A program made the position numbers and the translations under genes. This document shows, piece by piece, positions 24,488 to 33,691 of a DNA stretch of 64,000 bases. The notes beneath the pieces were generated by a model. The model was not told where the DNA came from. It was given only the letters and a program-made list of their open reading frames with translations, and made no database searches. Source of the stretch: Fictibacillus arsenicus (GTDB taxonomy: Bacteria; Bacillota; Bacilli; Bacillales; Fictibacillaceae); assembly GCF_001642935.1 (NCBI RefSeq), contig NZ_CP016761.1, positions 868,001-932,000 of the forward strand, given 5' to 3'. Numbering within the stretch: position 1 is the first letter of the stretch; every line of letters starts with the position of its first letter.

Positions 24488-25981
24488 ATGAACACAACTG
24501 ATTTTGACCGTTTTTTTCTAAATAACAGTGAAGCAGGATTGCAAAGTTTTCAGCACATCCTGTTTGAATCACAGCATTTGCTGAGCCAATTTTATAAAAA
24601 CAATACAGATGCCTTTAACGGAAAGCATCCACATGACATTGAAAAAGAAATTCTTGCCATGCCTATCGCTTCAAAAGATGGAGATGATCCTCTCATGGTC
24701 CTTGAAGAAGTGAAAGAAAAGATCGTTAAAAACAGCATACACGTATCACACCCGACAAGTATAGGGCATCTTCATTGTCCTCCGCTTATTCCAGCAGTTG
24801 CAGCTGAGCTGATCATCGGTGTACTAAATCAATCGATGGATTCTTGGGATCAAAGCTCAAGCGCCACGTACCTGGAAGAACGGCTGATCCAGTGGGTGAG
24901 CGAAAAACTGGGACTTCCGAATACGGCAGATGGCACATTTACAAGCGGAGGCACACAATCCAACTATATGGGATTACTGTTAGCACGTGACCATTTCTGC
25001 GAAAAAGAGTGGAGCTGGAACGTGAAGATGGAAGGTCTTCCGCCTGAAGCAGGCAAGATGCGTATTCTTTGTTCTGAAGATGCTCATTTTACGGTGAAAA
25101 AGTCAGCGTTCCAGTTAGGAATAGGTGAACAGGCAGTTGTAACCATCGAAACCGATCACAACAAAAAGATGAATGCCAATGTATTAAATGAAGAAATAAA
25201 TCGGTTAAAGTCTGAAGGCTTATATCCGATGTGTGTCGTTGCCACAGCGGGAACGACTGATTTCGGGAGCATCGATCCGATTCAGGATATAGCGGTGATA
25301 ACTGAGAGGAACGGTCTATGGCTGCACGTTGATGCTGCTTATGGAGGGGCATTGATGCTGAGTAAAAAGCATTCGAACAAACTCGCTGGTATTGAACAAG
25401 CTGATTCAATCACCATTGATTTTCATAAGCAGTTTTATCAGCCGATCAGCTGCGGTGCATTCTTCGTGAAAAATAAAGAAAACTTCCGTTATGTTGCGCA
25501 TCATGCTGATTACTTAAATCCTGAAAACGATGAGGAAGACGGACTCTTTCATCTGGTAAGCAAATCGGTTCAGACAACAAGACGATTTGACGCATTAAAA
25601 CTTTTTATGTCACTTCGAATCGTCGGTGAAAAGAATTTTGCAAGCATGATCGATTATACACTTCACCTTGCGGAACAAACGGTTAAAGTGATGAATCAAA
25701 AAGATACATTCGAAGTGTGCAATATGCATCCGGAGATCAATGCCGTTGTATTCTGTTACAGAAATGATGACCTTGAAGAACGGGACAATATTAACACTTT
25801 TATTTATAAAAAACTTCTTCATACAGGTACGGCATTGGTTGCAAAAACAAAAGTGAAGAGCCGAGTATTTTTGAAATTTACATTGCTGAATCCGCGAACG
25901 ACTATCGTGGATATTGAAGATATTCTTCATAGCATTTCTCAATTTGCAGCAGAGTACGAAAACAGGGGGATCACCCAATGA
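24488..25981 (+). CDS. L-2,4-diaminobutyrate decarboxylase (RhbB-like)
   Basis: A 497-residue group II PLP decarboxylase that turns diaminobutyrate into 1,3-diaminopropane, the amine arm of schizokinen-type siderophores. The PLP site is seen in HVSHPTSIGHLHCPP, the substrate loop TSGGTQSNYMGLL, HVDAAYGGALML and the Schiff-base lysine in SITIDFHKQFYQP. It starts ten bases after the aminotransferase and overlaps the next gene by four bases (ATGA). The aminotransferase-decarboxylase pair distinguishes this pathway from aerobactin, which uses lysine. Confidence 0.93.
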   Translation: MNTTDFDRFFLNNSEAGLQSFQHILFESQHLLSQFYKNNTDAFNGKHPHDIEKEILAMPIASKDGDDPLMVLEEVKEKIVKNSIHVSHPTSIGHLHCPPLIPAVAAELIIGVLNQSMDSWDQSSSATYLEERLIQWVSEKLGLPNTADGTFTSGGTQSNYMGLLLARDHFCEKEWSWNVKMEGLPPEAGKMRILCSEDAHFTVKKSAFQLGIGEQAVVTIETDHNKKMNANVLNEEINRLKSEGLYPMCVVATAGTTDFGSIDPIQDIAVITERNGLWLHVDAAYGGALMLSKKHSNKLAGIEQADSITIDFHKQFYQPISCGAFFVKNKENFRYVAHHADYLNPENDEEDGLFHLVSKSVQTTRRFDALKLFMSLRIVGEKNFASMIDYTLHLAEQTVKVMNQKDTFEVCNMHPEINAVVFCYRNDDLEERDNINTFIYKKLLHTGTALVAKTKVKSRVFLKFTLLNPRTTIVDIEDILHSISQFAAEYENRGITQ

Positions 25982-27759
25982 CAAATCATAAATTACGAGC
26001 AGAAAATGCAAGCATGCAAAGTTTTTTAAACTGTTACCTTAGAGAAACACAAAATTTCACGGAAGATCATCCAGCTAGGGTGGAATGGCGCGGTGACACA
26101 CCAGAAAAATGGCTGAAGATCTCATTAACAAATCAAGAAATATCCCTATTTGCAGCAGTTAAGCATTATTCATTAACAGGGCGTCATTTATTCCACTTCC
26201 CGGTTTTTTATAAAACGGATGAAAAAATGATTCCGCTTGATTACGTCACATTGGTTTCGCTTCTATCTAAAGAATTATTAATTGATCAAGAACGGGAAGA
26301 TGCAGAAGATGAGCTGCTGCTTCGCACAATACTTAGCTGCCGAAACATTCACCGTTATTTAGAAGAACGTAAAGATGACGCAGATCAGTTAGAGCAAAGT
26401 GAGTTTACGTTTATTGAAGCAGAACAGTCTCTTTTATTCGGCCATCTGCTTCATCCGACACCAAAGAGTAAGCAAGGCATGAATGTGGAGCAAGAAGCAC
26501 TTTATTCACCAGAACTAAAAGGTGCGTTCCAGCTGCATTTCTTTAAAGCAGACCGTTCTATTGTTGCTCAAGATTCGGCTCATGATTTGACAGCAGAAGA
26601 GATTACGCTGGAGCTTCTTAAACAAGATGAAAAGTTTACCAACACAATTGAGCAGGATGACCAGTCTGTCTTTATACCCGTGCATCCTTTACAAGTACCG
26701 GTTTTATTAAACGATCAGCACGTACAAAGATACATAGAAGTGGGCAAGCTGAGCTACATGGGACCATATGGTGAACCATTTTCAGCTACTTCATCGATGC
26801 GATCTGTGTACAACCGAAATTTTAAATACATGTTCAAATTCTCTGTTCCAATAAAAATCACGAATTCTCTTCGTGTGAATTTAGAAAAAGAACTTCATCG
26901 TGGAGTAGAAGTGACGAGGCTCATGCAGTCCCAGATCGGGCAAGAACTTAATGAGGTATTTCCCACTTTTAAAATCATTCAAGATCCAGCCTTCTTAAAC
27001 ATACCTTTGGAAAAAGAATCGTCGGGCTTTGAAGTAGTAATCAGAGAAAATCCATTCTATGAGAACGATCAAAATGCTAGTTTGCTAGCGGGGCTTTGCC
27101 AGGATCATGGATTTGGCGGACGTTCGCGAATTGCAGCCATCATTCAGGATCTTGCCGAAAAAGAAAACAGATCAACCGAAGAAGTAAGCAAAGAATGGTT
27201 CTCAGAATACTTAACGATTTGCTTAGATCCTTTGTTATGGCTGTATGAAACATATGGTGTGGCACTTGAAGCTCACCAGCAGAACTCTATTGTTCAGCTC
27301 GAAGGAGGCTATCCATCTCGATTCTATTATCGTGACAACCAGGGCTACTATTATAGTGAATCAAAGGCGGATTTATTGGTGGAACAAGTGCCTGACTTGA
27401 ATCGGAAGAGCGTTACGATCTGCAGCGATGAAGTTGCCATAGAACGGTTCCGCTATTACTTTTTCATGAATCACCTGTTCGGACTGATCAACGGATTCGG
27501 TTCAGCAGGTCTTATAGAAGAATCAGAGCTTATGAAAATGTTAAGGAACAGGCTGCTGCATCATGATAACCTGACTGGCGGCAAATCCGGATTATTAAGA
27601 AGTTTGCTAGATTCTGAACATCTGCCATGCAAAGCTAACTTGCTTACACGCTTTCATGACATGGACGAGCTTGTTGGTTCAATGGAAACTCAGTCAGTCT
27701 ATACGAACATCCCAAACCCATTGCAAAAGGTGTTGACTTTAGATGCAACCAGAATTTAG
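25978..27759 (+). CDS. IucA/IucC-family siderophore synthetase (RhbC-like)
   Basis: A 593-residue NRPS-independent siderophore (NIS) synthetase that should couple citrate with N-hydroxy-N-acetyl-diaminopropane using ATP. Family motifs: FIPVHPLQVP near 238, SATSSMRSVYN near 270 in the ATP-binding region, KITNSLRVN, and the C-terminal FerR-like FhuF-type YGVALEAHQQNSIVQL and YYFFMNHLFGLINGFG. One of two synthetases in the operon; its partner is the gene at 30816. One probably makes the first citrate amide and the other the second, as in rhizobactin assembly. Overlaps both neighbours. Confidence 0.93.
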   Translation: MTNHKLRAENASMQSFLNCYLRETQNFTEDHPARVEWRGDTPEKWLKISLTNQEISLFAAVKHYSLTGRHLFHFPVFYKTDEKMIPLDYVTLVSLLSKELLIDQEREDAEDELLLRTILSCRNIHRYLEERKDDADQLEQSEFTFIEAEQSLLFGHLLHPTPKSKQGMNVEQEALYSPELKGAFQLHFFKADRSIVAQDSAHDLTAEEITLELLKQDEKFTNTIEQDDQSVFIPVHPLQVPVLLNDQHVQRYIEVGKLSYMGPYGEPFSATSSMRSVYNRNFKYMFKFSVPIKITNSLRVNLEKELHRGVEVTRLMQSQIGQELNEVFPTFKIIQDPAFLNIPLEKESSGFEVVIRENPFYENDQNASLLAGLCQDHGFGGRSRIAAIIQDLAEKENRSTEEVSKEWFSEYLTICLDPLLWLYETYGVALEAHQQNSIVQLEGGYPSRFYYRDNQGYYYSESKADLLVEQVPDLNRKSVTICSDEVAIERFRYYFFMNHLFGLINGFGSAGLIEESELMKMLRNRLLHHDNLTGGKSGLLRSLLDSEHLPCKANLLTRFHDMDELVGSMETQSVYTNIPNPLQKVLTLDATRI

Positions 27760-28327
27760 TTTCTACGACTCAACGATTGGAAAAACACTATCATTTGTAA
27801 AAGTAGATTTGGAGCGGGATGTTTCACTTTTGCATAAGTGGCAGCAGCGGCCTTATGTTATTCCGTTTTGGAAACTGAATATTTCGTTTAAAGAATACGA
27901 AAAGCATTTAGAGAAATTTTTGTCAGATAAGCATCAGACCTTGTATTTGGGCTTGATCGATGGCGTTCCAATGAGCTACTGGGAAGCATATTGGGTAAAA
28001 GGGGATATCGTTGAAGATTACTATGATCCTCACTCAGAAGATCAGGGAATTCACCTTTTAATCGGAGAGGAAGCATATCTTGGGAAAGGATACGCACTCC
28101 CTTTATTGCGGGCGATCGTACATTTTCAGTTCCTGTCGCAAGGGACAGAGAAAGTGATCGCAGAACCTGACATACGAAATGAAAAGATGATTCATGTTTT
28201 TGAAAAGTGCGGCTTTACAAAAGTGAAGCCGATCGATTTGCCGGATAAGACCGGAATGCTCATGTATTGCCATAGAGAAACGTTTGAGAGGAGGTGGGAA
28301 GATGTCTTTGAAACAGCCACAACTTGA
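27743..28327 (+). CDS. Siderophore N-acetyltransferase (RhbD/IucB-like GNAT)
   Basis: A 194-residue GNAT enzyme of the AlcB/IucB/RhbD group that acetylates the hydroxylated diamine to form the hydroxamate. The signature HKWQQRPYVIPFW near residues 32-44, the glutamate-rich YWVKGDIVEDYYDPHSEDQG region and the coenzyme-A segment GEEAYLGKGYALPLLR are present, with VIAEPDIRNEKMIHVFEKCGF at the end. Starts 17 bases inside the preceding synthetase gene and overlaps the monooxygenase gene, so the proteins are probably made in fixed ratio. Confidence 0.92.
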   Translation: MQPEFSFYDSTIGKTLSFVKVDLERDVSLLHKWQQRPYVIPFWKLNISFKEYEKHLEKFLSDKHQTLYLGLIDGVPMSYWEAYWVKGDIVEDYYDPHSEDQGIHLLIGEEAYLGKGYALPLLRAIVHFQFLSQGTEKVIAEPDIRNEKMIHVFEKCGFTKVKPIDLPDKTGMLMYCHRETFERRWEDVFETATT

Positions 28328-29651
28328 AAAAGTGTATGACATCATCGGTGTTGGCATCGGTCCATTTAATCTTGGACTCGCGGCAATGCTCGATGAAACC
28401 GGAGGAAAAGAAGCATTGTTTTTTGAGAAAAAAACAGAGTTCAATTGGCATAAAGGGATGCTGATCGACGGTACAACTCTGCAAGTTCCTTTCTTCGCAG
28501 ATTTGGTAAGTATGGCAAATGTAAAAAGCAAGTACACTTTCTTGAACTATCTTCAGGAACATAACCGATTGTATCACTTTTATTTTCTGGAAAACTTCCA
28601 TATCCCAAGAAAGGAATACAATCATTATTGCCGCTGGGCAGCAAGTCAGCTGAACTCATGCCGATTTGGAATGGCAGTGGAACACATTCTGCCTGTTGAA
28701 TTTGCAGAGTTTCCACTTTATGAAGTCATCGTAAGATCTGAAGAGACAGGGGAAACAGAAACATATTACACGAAGCATCTCGCTGTTGGAATCGGGACTA
28801 TTCCTTCTATACCTTCACATCTTGAAAAGAAACTTGGTGCAAAAGTCATCCATTCTTCACAATATTTAGAATGCAGAGAAGAGATATTGAATGCTAGATC
28901 AATTACAGTGGTCGGATCAGGACAGAGTGCTGCTGAGGTGTTCTATGATCTTGCTCAGCTTCAGGATAATGATGCGTATTCGTTGAATTGGTTCACTCGC
29001 TCAAAAGGATTTTTCCCGATGGAGTATTCAAAGCTTGGGCTTGAATATTTTTCACCGGATTATACGAATTTCTTTTATCAGCTTCCCTCAACCAAGAAGG
29101 ACGAGCTTTTGCAAAAGCAAGACCTTTTATACAAAGGAATCAGCATGGATACGATTGCGGATATCTATGATCTGCTTTATGAAAAATCAGTTGGGCAAAA
29201 GAAACCTGAAATTCACTTACAGGCGATGACTGAACTTGTTCATTTAGAGAATGATGCAGATACGCATCTGCTCTCACTTCGCCAAAATGTTACGAGGGAA
29301 GTCTTTGAGCTCGAATCTGATGTTGTCATTTTAGGTACAGGCTATGCACCTTCATTCCCGCACTTCTTGATGGATATGCAAGAAAGAATCCAGTGGGATC
29401 ACAAGAACCGCTACCAGATCACTCAAGACTACCGATTGCAGACGAAAGATCTTGAGAACAACCATATCTTTATTCAGAATGGTGAGCTTCACACTCACGG
29501 TGTCGGTGCTCCAGATCTTGGTCTCGGTGCACACAGAAACGCAGTTATCATCAATAAACTTTTTGAGCAGGAAATCTATCCTGTAACTCATAGGAACGTG
29601 TTTCAAAACTTTGGAACGGAACCGGCATGGAAGCCCGCAACCGTACGCTAA
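28302..29651 (+). CDS. Siderophore amine N-monooxygenase (RhbE/IucD-like)
   Basis: A 449-residue flavin-dependent N-hydroxylating monooxygenase. It hydroxylates the terminal amine of 1,3-diaminopropane with FAD, NADPH and oxygen. The FAD motif is YDIIGVGIGPFNLGLAAML near residues 10-28, the NADPH motif is ITVVGSGQSAAEVFYDL near 200, and the ATGY-type motif LGTGYAPSFP is near 345. The ATG at 28302 is chosen for the GAGGAGGTGGGAAG ribosome site; it lies 26 bases inside the acetyltransferase gene. Lysine and ornithine hydroxylases are close relatives; substrate is assigned from context. Confidence 0.92.
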   Translation: MSLKQPQLEKVYDIIGVGIGPFNLGLAAMLDETGGKEALFFEKKTEFNWHKGMLIDGTTLQVPFFADLVSMANVKSKYTFLNYLQEHNRLYHFYFLENFHIPRKEYNHYCRWAASQLNSCRFGMAVEHILPVEFAEFPLYEVIVRSEETGETETYYTKHLAVGIGTIPSIPSHLEKKLGAKVIHSSQYLECREEILNARSITVVGSGQSAAEVFYDLAQLQDNDAYSLNWFTRSKGFFPMEYSKLGLEYFSPDYTNFFYQLPSTKKDELLQKQDLLYKGISMDTIADIYDLLYEKSVGQKKPEIHLQAMTELVHLENDADTHLLSLRQNVTREVFELESDVVILGTGYAPSFPHFLMDMQERIQWDHKNRYQITQDYRLQTKDLENNHIFIQNGELHTHGVGAPDLGLGAHRNAVIINKLFEQEIYPVTHRNVFQNFGTEPAWKPATVR

Positions 29652-30832
29652 ACCTATTTCTATTAAGCTGTGTCTTTCTGTTCGTATGTACAGAAGTATT
29701 GTTATCACCGTTCTATCCGCAATTTTTCAGGAAGGTATTTGGTATAACAGACCCGGATTTAACGGGATTTTATATTATGACGTGCAGGCTAGTTGTTGTG
29801 GTCTTCACCCCGATTTGGGGACTGATCGCTAACAAATGGCAAAACAGTTCTACTCTGCTGATCATCGGCCAATGTGGAACAGGACTTTCCTGCTTCTGGA
29901 TGGCGGTTTCACAGACGTTTGAGATGTTCGTCGCAGCGAGTGTTCTTTTGCTCATTTTTAAGAGCAGTTACTTTTTGCTGTACACGATACTGATGCAAGA
30001 GAACCGAAAAGAATCGTCAGGTGCTGCTGCAAGCTATCATGCTGTTCTGCAAGGTGCGATCGTAACGGCGACCTTATTGTCAGGATGGGTCATACAGATG
30101 AAAGATCCGCTGTTGATCTTTTGGATGGTTGGAACCATGGAATGTGCATTGGGTCTCGTCAGTTATTTCATGTTAAAAAAGGTGGATACAAGTGAAGTGA
30201 TAGATGCATCGTTACAAGACAACAGTAAGCACAGTTTGCTGCCGCAATTTTTGATGTTCGGAATTGTCGTGCTGACCTTACATTTAGCTGTAAATATGAT
30301 TCGTCCGTTTTTTACAACGTTCACCGAAAATGTGTATAACACTGATACAATGACGAGCAGTGTATTGTACTTGATACCAAGTCTTATGGCGATCGTATCT
30401 TTGCCGCTTATTCGTAAATACAGTGAGAGGCTTGGCTGGAACGGCTATATAGCCGCAACCGTTATGATTATTACAGGATTGTTTTTTCAGGGAATTGAAA
30501 CGGGCATCGTTGGTTTGATCCTGTTCCGCTGTATGTTTGGAATAGGAGCTGCATGGTGTCTATCAAAATTGGATGTGTTTATTTTTCAATGGAGTCAGAA
30601 CTCCCATGGAGATTACAGCAAGGTCTCTGCAATTCAAAACGTAGGACTCCTGCTCGCACCTGTAGCGGCATCATCGATCGTTAACACCCGTACGATATCA
30701 AACGTGTTTATCTATGCAAGTTTGTTTGTCGTTCTCCACTTAATTGTTTTCTTATGGGGAACGTTCACGAGAGAAAGAAACAGAGGGAAACTTCAGTTAC
30801 ATAAGGAGGAAAAGCATGCTTTATATAAATGA
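29627..30832 (+). CDS. MFS transporter, probable schizokinen exporter
   Basis: A 401-residue membrane protein with about twelve hydrophobic segments. The MFS start (LFLLSCVFLFVCTEVLLSPF) and the loop GLIANKWQNS between helices 2 and 3 are visible. It lies inside the siderophore operon between the monooxygenase and the second synthetase, overlapping both, where the Sinorhizobium operon has no gene. Its position argues for siderophore export; the rhizobial permease RhtX is an importer and is a less likely match. ATG at 29627. Confidence 0.85.
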   Translation: MEARNRTLNLFLLSCVFLFVCTEVLLSPFYPQFFRKVFGITDPDLTGFYIMTCRLVVVVFTPIWGLIANKWQNSSTLLIIGQCGTGLSCFWMAVSQTFEMFVAASVLLLIFKSSYFLLYTILMQENRKESSGAAASYHAVLQGAIVTATLLSGWVIQMKDPLLIFWMVGTMECALGLVSYFMLKKVDTSEVIDASLQDNSKHSLLPQFLMFGIVVLTLHLAVNMIRPFFTTFTENVYNTDTMTSSVLYLIPSLMAIVSLPLIRKYSERLGWNGYIAATVMIITGLFFQGIETGIVGLILFRCMFGIGAAWCLSKLDVFIFQWSQNSHGDYSKVSAIQNVGLLLAPVAASSIVNTRTISNVFIYASLFVVLHLIVFLWGTFTRERNRGKLQLHKEEKHALYK

Positions 30833-32615
30833 AACAGAATCGATTCTTAAAAAAGATACGTGGGAAACGGTAAACAAAAATTTGCTGGCTAAGATGCTGG
30901 CTGAGTATATGTATGAAGACATGATTCTTCCTGAACAAAATGAAGACGGATTTGTTTTCACCGTTAATGAAGAGCGTAAATACCGTTTTACTGCTGAAAG
31001 CCGTTTTTTTGACAGCTATGATGTAGATGCGTCATCGATTGAAGTGTTAGAAGAAGGTGAGTGGATTCCGGCAACGAGTGCGATCCGTTTCTTAATGGAT
31101 ATTCAGCCGATGATCGGAATGTCTGCCGAAACCGCCGGTCATCTTATTAAAGAATTGAATCATACACTGATCGCTGATGCCAATCTATTAAACAATCATA
31201 AAAAAACATCTGATGAATTGGTGGATCTTGATTATGCGGAGTTAGAAGGCGAGATGTCAGGACACCCATGGATCACGTACAACAAAGGGCGCATCGGTTT
31301 CGGCTTTGATGACTATAGCGAATATGCACCTGAAAATCAGCAGGAAACAAAACTGTTCTGGATCGCTGTTCACCGCGACCGAGCACAATTTCAATCAGTG
31401 AGCGCATTACATTATGAAAAACTGATCATAAGAGAGCTAGATGGTGTTCTTGTTCAGCGATTTAATGAAATTTTACGTGAGAATGGGAAACTGCCGATGG
31501 ATTACTATTTCATGCCTGTTCACGAATGGCAGTGGAAAAATGTTCTGATTCAAAACTTCCCTGAAGATTTGGCAAAAGGCATGATCGTTCCATTAGAAGA
31601 AGGAACGGATCACTATTTACCACAGCAGTCGATCCGTACGTTTGTGAACAGAACGAATCCGTTGAAGGCACATGTGAAACTGCCGATGAGTATTTTAAAT
31701 ACGCTCGTGTATCGCGGCCTGCCTTCAGAGCGGACAGTAATCGCTCCTCAAGTTACAGAGCATATAAAAGGAATTTATGAGAAGGACAGTTTTTTACGGG
31801 ATGAGTGCGAAGTTGTGCTGCCTGGCGAAGTGGCGAGCATTAATGTTAATCACACGCATTACAGCGAATTAAAAGGTGCTCCGTACCAATATCTAGAAAT
31901 GCTCGGAACAATCTGGCGAGAAAGCATCTACACCTACTTGAAGCCGGGGGAACAGCCGATTACACTCGCTGCTCTTCATCATGTTGATGGGAATGGAAAG
32001 CCATATGTACAAAGCCTAATCGAAAAGTCTGGCATAAGTGCGGACGAATGGGTGAAAAAGTTCTTTGGTGTTGTCATGCCGCCGCTGCTGCACTTCTTGT
32101 ATCAATATGGAACGGTTTTCTCACCGCATGGTCAGAATACGATCTTAATTTTAAAAGATTACCAGCCTGAAAGACTTGCGGTAAAAGATTATGTGGATGA
32201 TGTGAACATTTCAGATCAGCCTTTCCCGGAGTTAGAAGGTGTAACGGAAGAACTGCGAAAGGTTTTGCGCAGTGAGCCGCCTGAAGGTTTAACGCAGTTT
32301 ATTTTCACAGGACTCTTTATCTGCCATCTCCGTTATATGTCAAATGTGCTTGTACGAAACGAGCTGATTGAAGAGACCGCATTCTGGTCACATCTAGCTG
32401 ACAGCATTGAAGCGTATCAAGAGAGGTTCTCTCACTTAGAAGAACGTTTCAAGCTATTCGATTTCTTTAAGCCAGAGCTGACAAAACTATGTTTGAACCG
32501 AAACCGGATGGTGGATTACGGCTATGGTGATGGAGATGACCGCCCGCACGCATCAGAATTCGGAAAAGTAAAGAATGCGCTTCATGAAATACGTGTAAGC
32601 AGAGTAACTGTTTAA
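30816..32615 (+). CDS. IucA/IucC-family siderophore synthetase (RhbF-like)
   Basis: A 599-residue second NIS synthetase. Visible family segments include GHPWITYNKGRIGFG near 145, PVHEWQWKNVL near 232, PQQSIRTFVNRTNP near 268 with KLPMSILNTLVYRGLPS, and the C-terminal YGTVFSPHGQNTILIL. AAGGAGGAAAAGC before the ATG at 30816 sets the start; a longer frame upstream has no ribosome site and overlaps the transporter too far. Together with the synthetase at 25978 it should make the symmetric citrate dihydroxamate. It ends the operon, followed by a terminator. Confidence 0.93.
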   Translation: MLYINETESILKKDTWETVNKNLLAKMLAEYMYEDMILPEQNEDGFVFTVNEERKYRFTAESRFFDSYDVDASSIEVLEEGEWIPATSAIRFLMDIQPMIGMSAETAGHLIKELNHTLIADANLLNNHKKTSDELVDLDYAELEGEMSGHPWITYNKGRIGFGFDDYSEYAPENQQETKLFWIAVHRDRAQFQSVSALHYEKLIIRELDGVLVQRFNEILRENGKLPMDYYFMPVHEWQWKNVLIQNFPEDLAKGMIVPLEEGTDHYLPQQSIRTFVNRTNPLKAHVKLPMSILNTLVYRGLPSERTVIAPQVTEHIKGIYEKDSFLRDECEVVLPGEVASINVNHTHYSELKGAPYQYLEMLGTIWRESIYTYLKPGEQPITLAALHHVDGNGKPYVQSLIEKSGISADEWVKKFFGVVMPPLLHFLYQYGTVFSPHGQNTILILKDYQPERLAVKDYVDDVNISDQPFPELEGVTEELRKVLRSEPPEGLTQFIFTGLFICHLRYMSNVLVRNELIEETAFWSHLADSIEAYQERFSHLEERFKLFDFFKPELTKLCLNRNRMVDYGYGDGDDRPHASEFGKVKNALHEIRVSRVTV

Positions 32616-32635
32616 AGATGAGTTTAAATTAAGAA

Positions 32636-32667
32636 AGGACTGCATTTTTGGAATGCAGTCTTTTTTA
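32636..32667 (+). terminator. Terminator of the siderophore operon
   Basis: GACTGCATT and AATGCAGTC pair around a short loop, followed by six T. Confidence 0.88.
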
Positions 32668-32740
32668 GATTGCAGTGCTGATGATGATGCGGGGGGACAG
32701 AGGAGCAATGGTGTCGGCGGATTTCGGTGAATGTCTAGTC

Positions 32741-32837
32741 GTGGATAAACCTCGAAAATTTTTGGATTGAGGTCCATTTTTTGTGGATAAATGGCCAAAT
32801 CTTGTGGATTCACCGTCCAAAATTTTGAGATCACTGT
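32741..32837. repeat. Degenerate ~20-nt tandem repeat patch 3
   Basis: About four units of 19-24 nt containing GTGGATAAAC and AAATTTTTG, between the siderophore terminator and the DUF2500 gene. On the opposite strand the same words occur in patch 4 (54075). The rest of the 338-bp gap has no supported feature. Confidence 0.55.
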
Positions 32838-32953
32838 TTGCGCGAACGTGTATCAGATTAAAGAACACGTACCGTAAATTAAAACTGAAACTTCTGTCTT
32901 TTTATTTTCGTATGTAATAATATGTAAAAGAGGTGTGATGGGGGGGCAATTGT

Positions 32954-33367
32954 ATGGATGATTTTGAAGACTTTCAAGAGTTTCAAGAACCTGGTTTTGG
33001 TTCAGGAGATTGGATTTTTGATTTTGGACCAATGTTCATGGGAGTTATCTTTGTACTTGTTATAGGGGCGTTTCTTTTTGTGATTTTTAAAGGAATCAGT
33101 CAAAGGAGCCACAATAACAAACAACCGCAGTTGACGGTTCCTGCTGATGTAAAAACAAAAAGAAGCAGAGTTAGCGGAGGCGGTAATGATAGTTCAGCGC
33201 ATACAAGCTATTTTGTGACATTCGAAGTGGAAAGCGGAGACCGTATGGAATTGCAGGTGAAACCGCAAGATTATGGACAGCTGGTTGAAGGCGACAAAGG
33301 CAATCTTACTTTTCAGGGCACGCGTTATCTGGATTTCGAGCGAAATAGACAAATAGAATCTATATAG
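32954..33367 (+). CDS. DUF2500 membrane protein
   Basis: A 137-residue protein. An acidic N-terminus is followed by one transmembrane segment (about residues 29-50, MGVIFVLVIGAFLFVIF) and a soluble beta-rich domain with the DUF2500 pattern: VKTKRSRVSGGGND, TSYFVTFEVESGDRMEL and GDKGNLTFQGTRYL. Function unknown. The ATG follows GGGGGGCAATTGT. It is the first of three closely spaced genes (17-base then 4-base gaps), with the DUF2087 and phosphotransferase genes. Confidence 0.88.
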   Translation: MDDFEDFQEFQEPGFGSGDWIFDFGPMFMGVIFVLVIGAFLFVIFKGISQRSHNNKQPQLTVPADVKTKRSRVSGGGNDSSAHTSYFVTFEVESGDRMELQVKPQDYGQLVEGDKGNLTFQGTRYLDFERNRQIESI

Positions 33368-33384
33368 ATGGAGTTGGGAATAAA

Positions 33385-33687
33385 ATGGCAAAAGAACTTG
33401 AGAATTATCAATCAGGTGTTTTAAATGCTTTCTTAAATAAAGAAGGGAAACTGAAAAGCATACCTTCACAGAAGAAGAAAAAGTTAGTGGTACTGGAGTA
33501 CTTGGTGCGCAAATTAGAGGACGAAACTTACAGTGAAGTTCAGATCAATCAATTCATCAAACAATACCATGAGGATTTTTGTACAATTCGTAGAGAGTTT
33601 ATTGTAAATGGATATATGGATCGAGACGTAGGCTTTTATAAAAAAAGAGAAGAATCATTGTGGGTGAAGTGGCAGGAGCTGAAGTAA
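33385..33687 (+). CDS. DUF2087 domain protein
   Basis: A 100-residue soluble protein made up mainly of the DUF2087 domain: LNKEGKLKSIPSQKKKKLVVLEYL, FIKQYHEDFCTIRREFIVNGY followed by MDRD. In other proteins this domain sits at the C-terminus of ArsR- or MarR-like regulators; here no DNA-binding domain is attached. Its own role is unknown. GAGTTGGGAATAAA precedes the ATG. Confidence 0.88.
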   Translation: MAKELENYQSGVLNAFLNKEGKLKSIPSQKKKKLVVLEYLVRKLEDETYSEVQINQFIKQYHEDFCTIRREFIVNGYMDRDVGFYKKREESLWVKWQELK

Positions 33688-33691
33688 ACCG

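Noticed and set aside
23132-32615. Aerobactin or rhizobactin 1021 biosynthesis
   Set aside because: The diaminobutyrate aminotransferase/decarboxylase pair excludes lysine-based aerobactin, and no lipid-attaching enzyme as needed for rhizobactin is seen.
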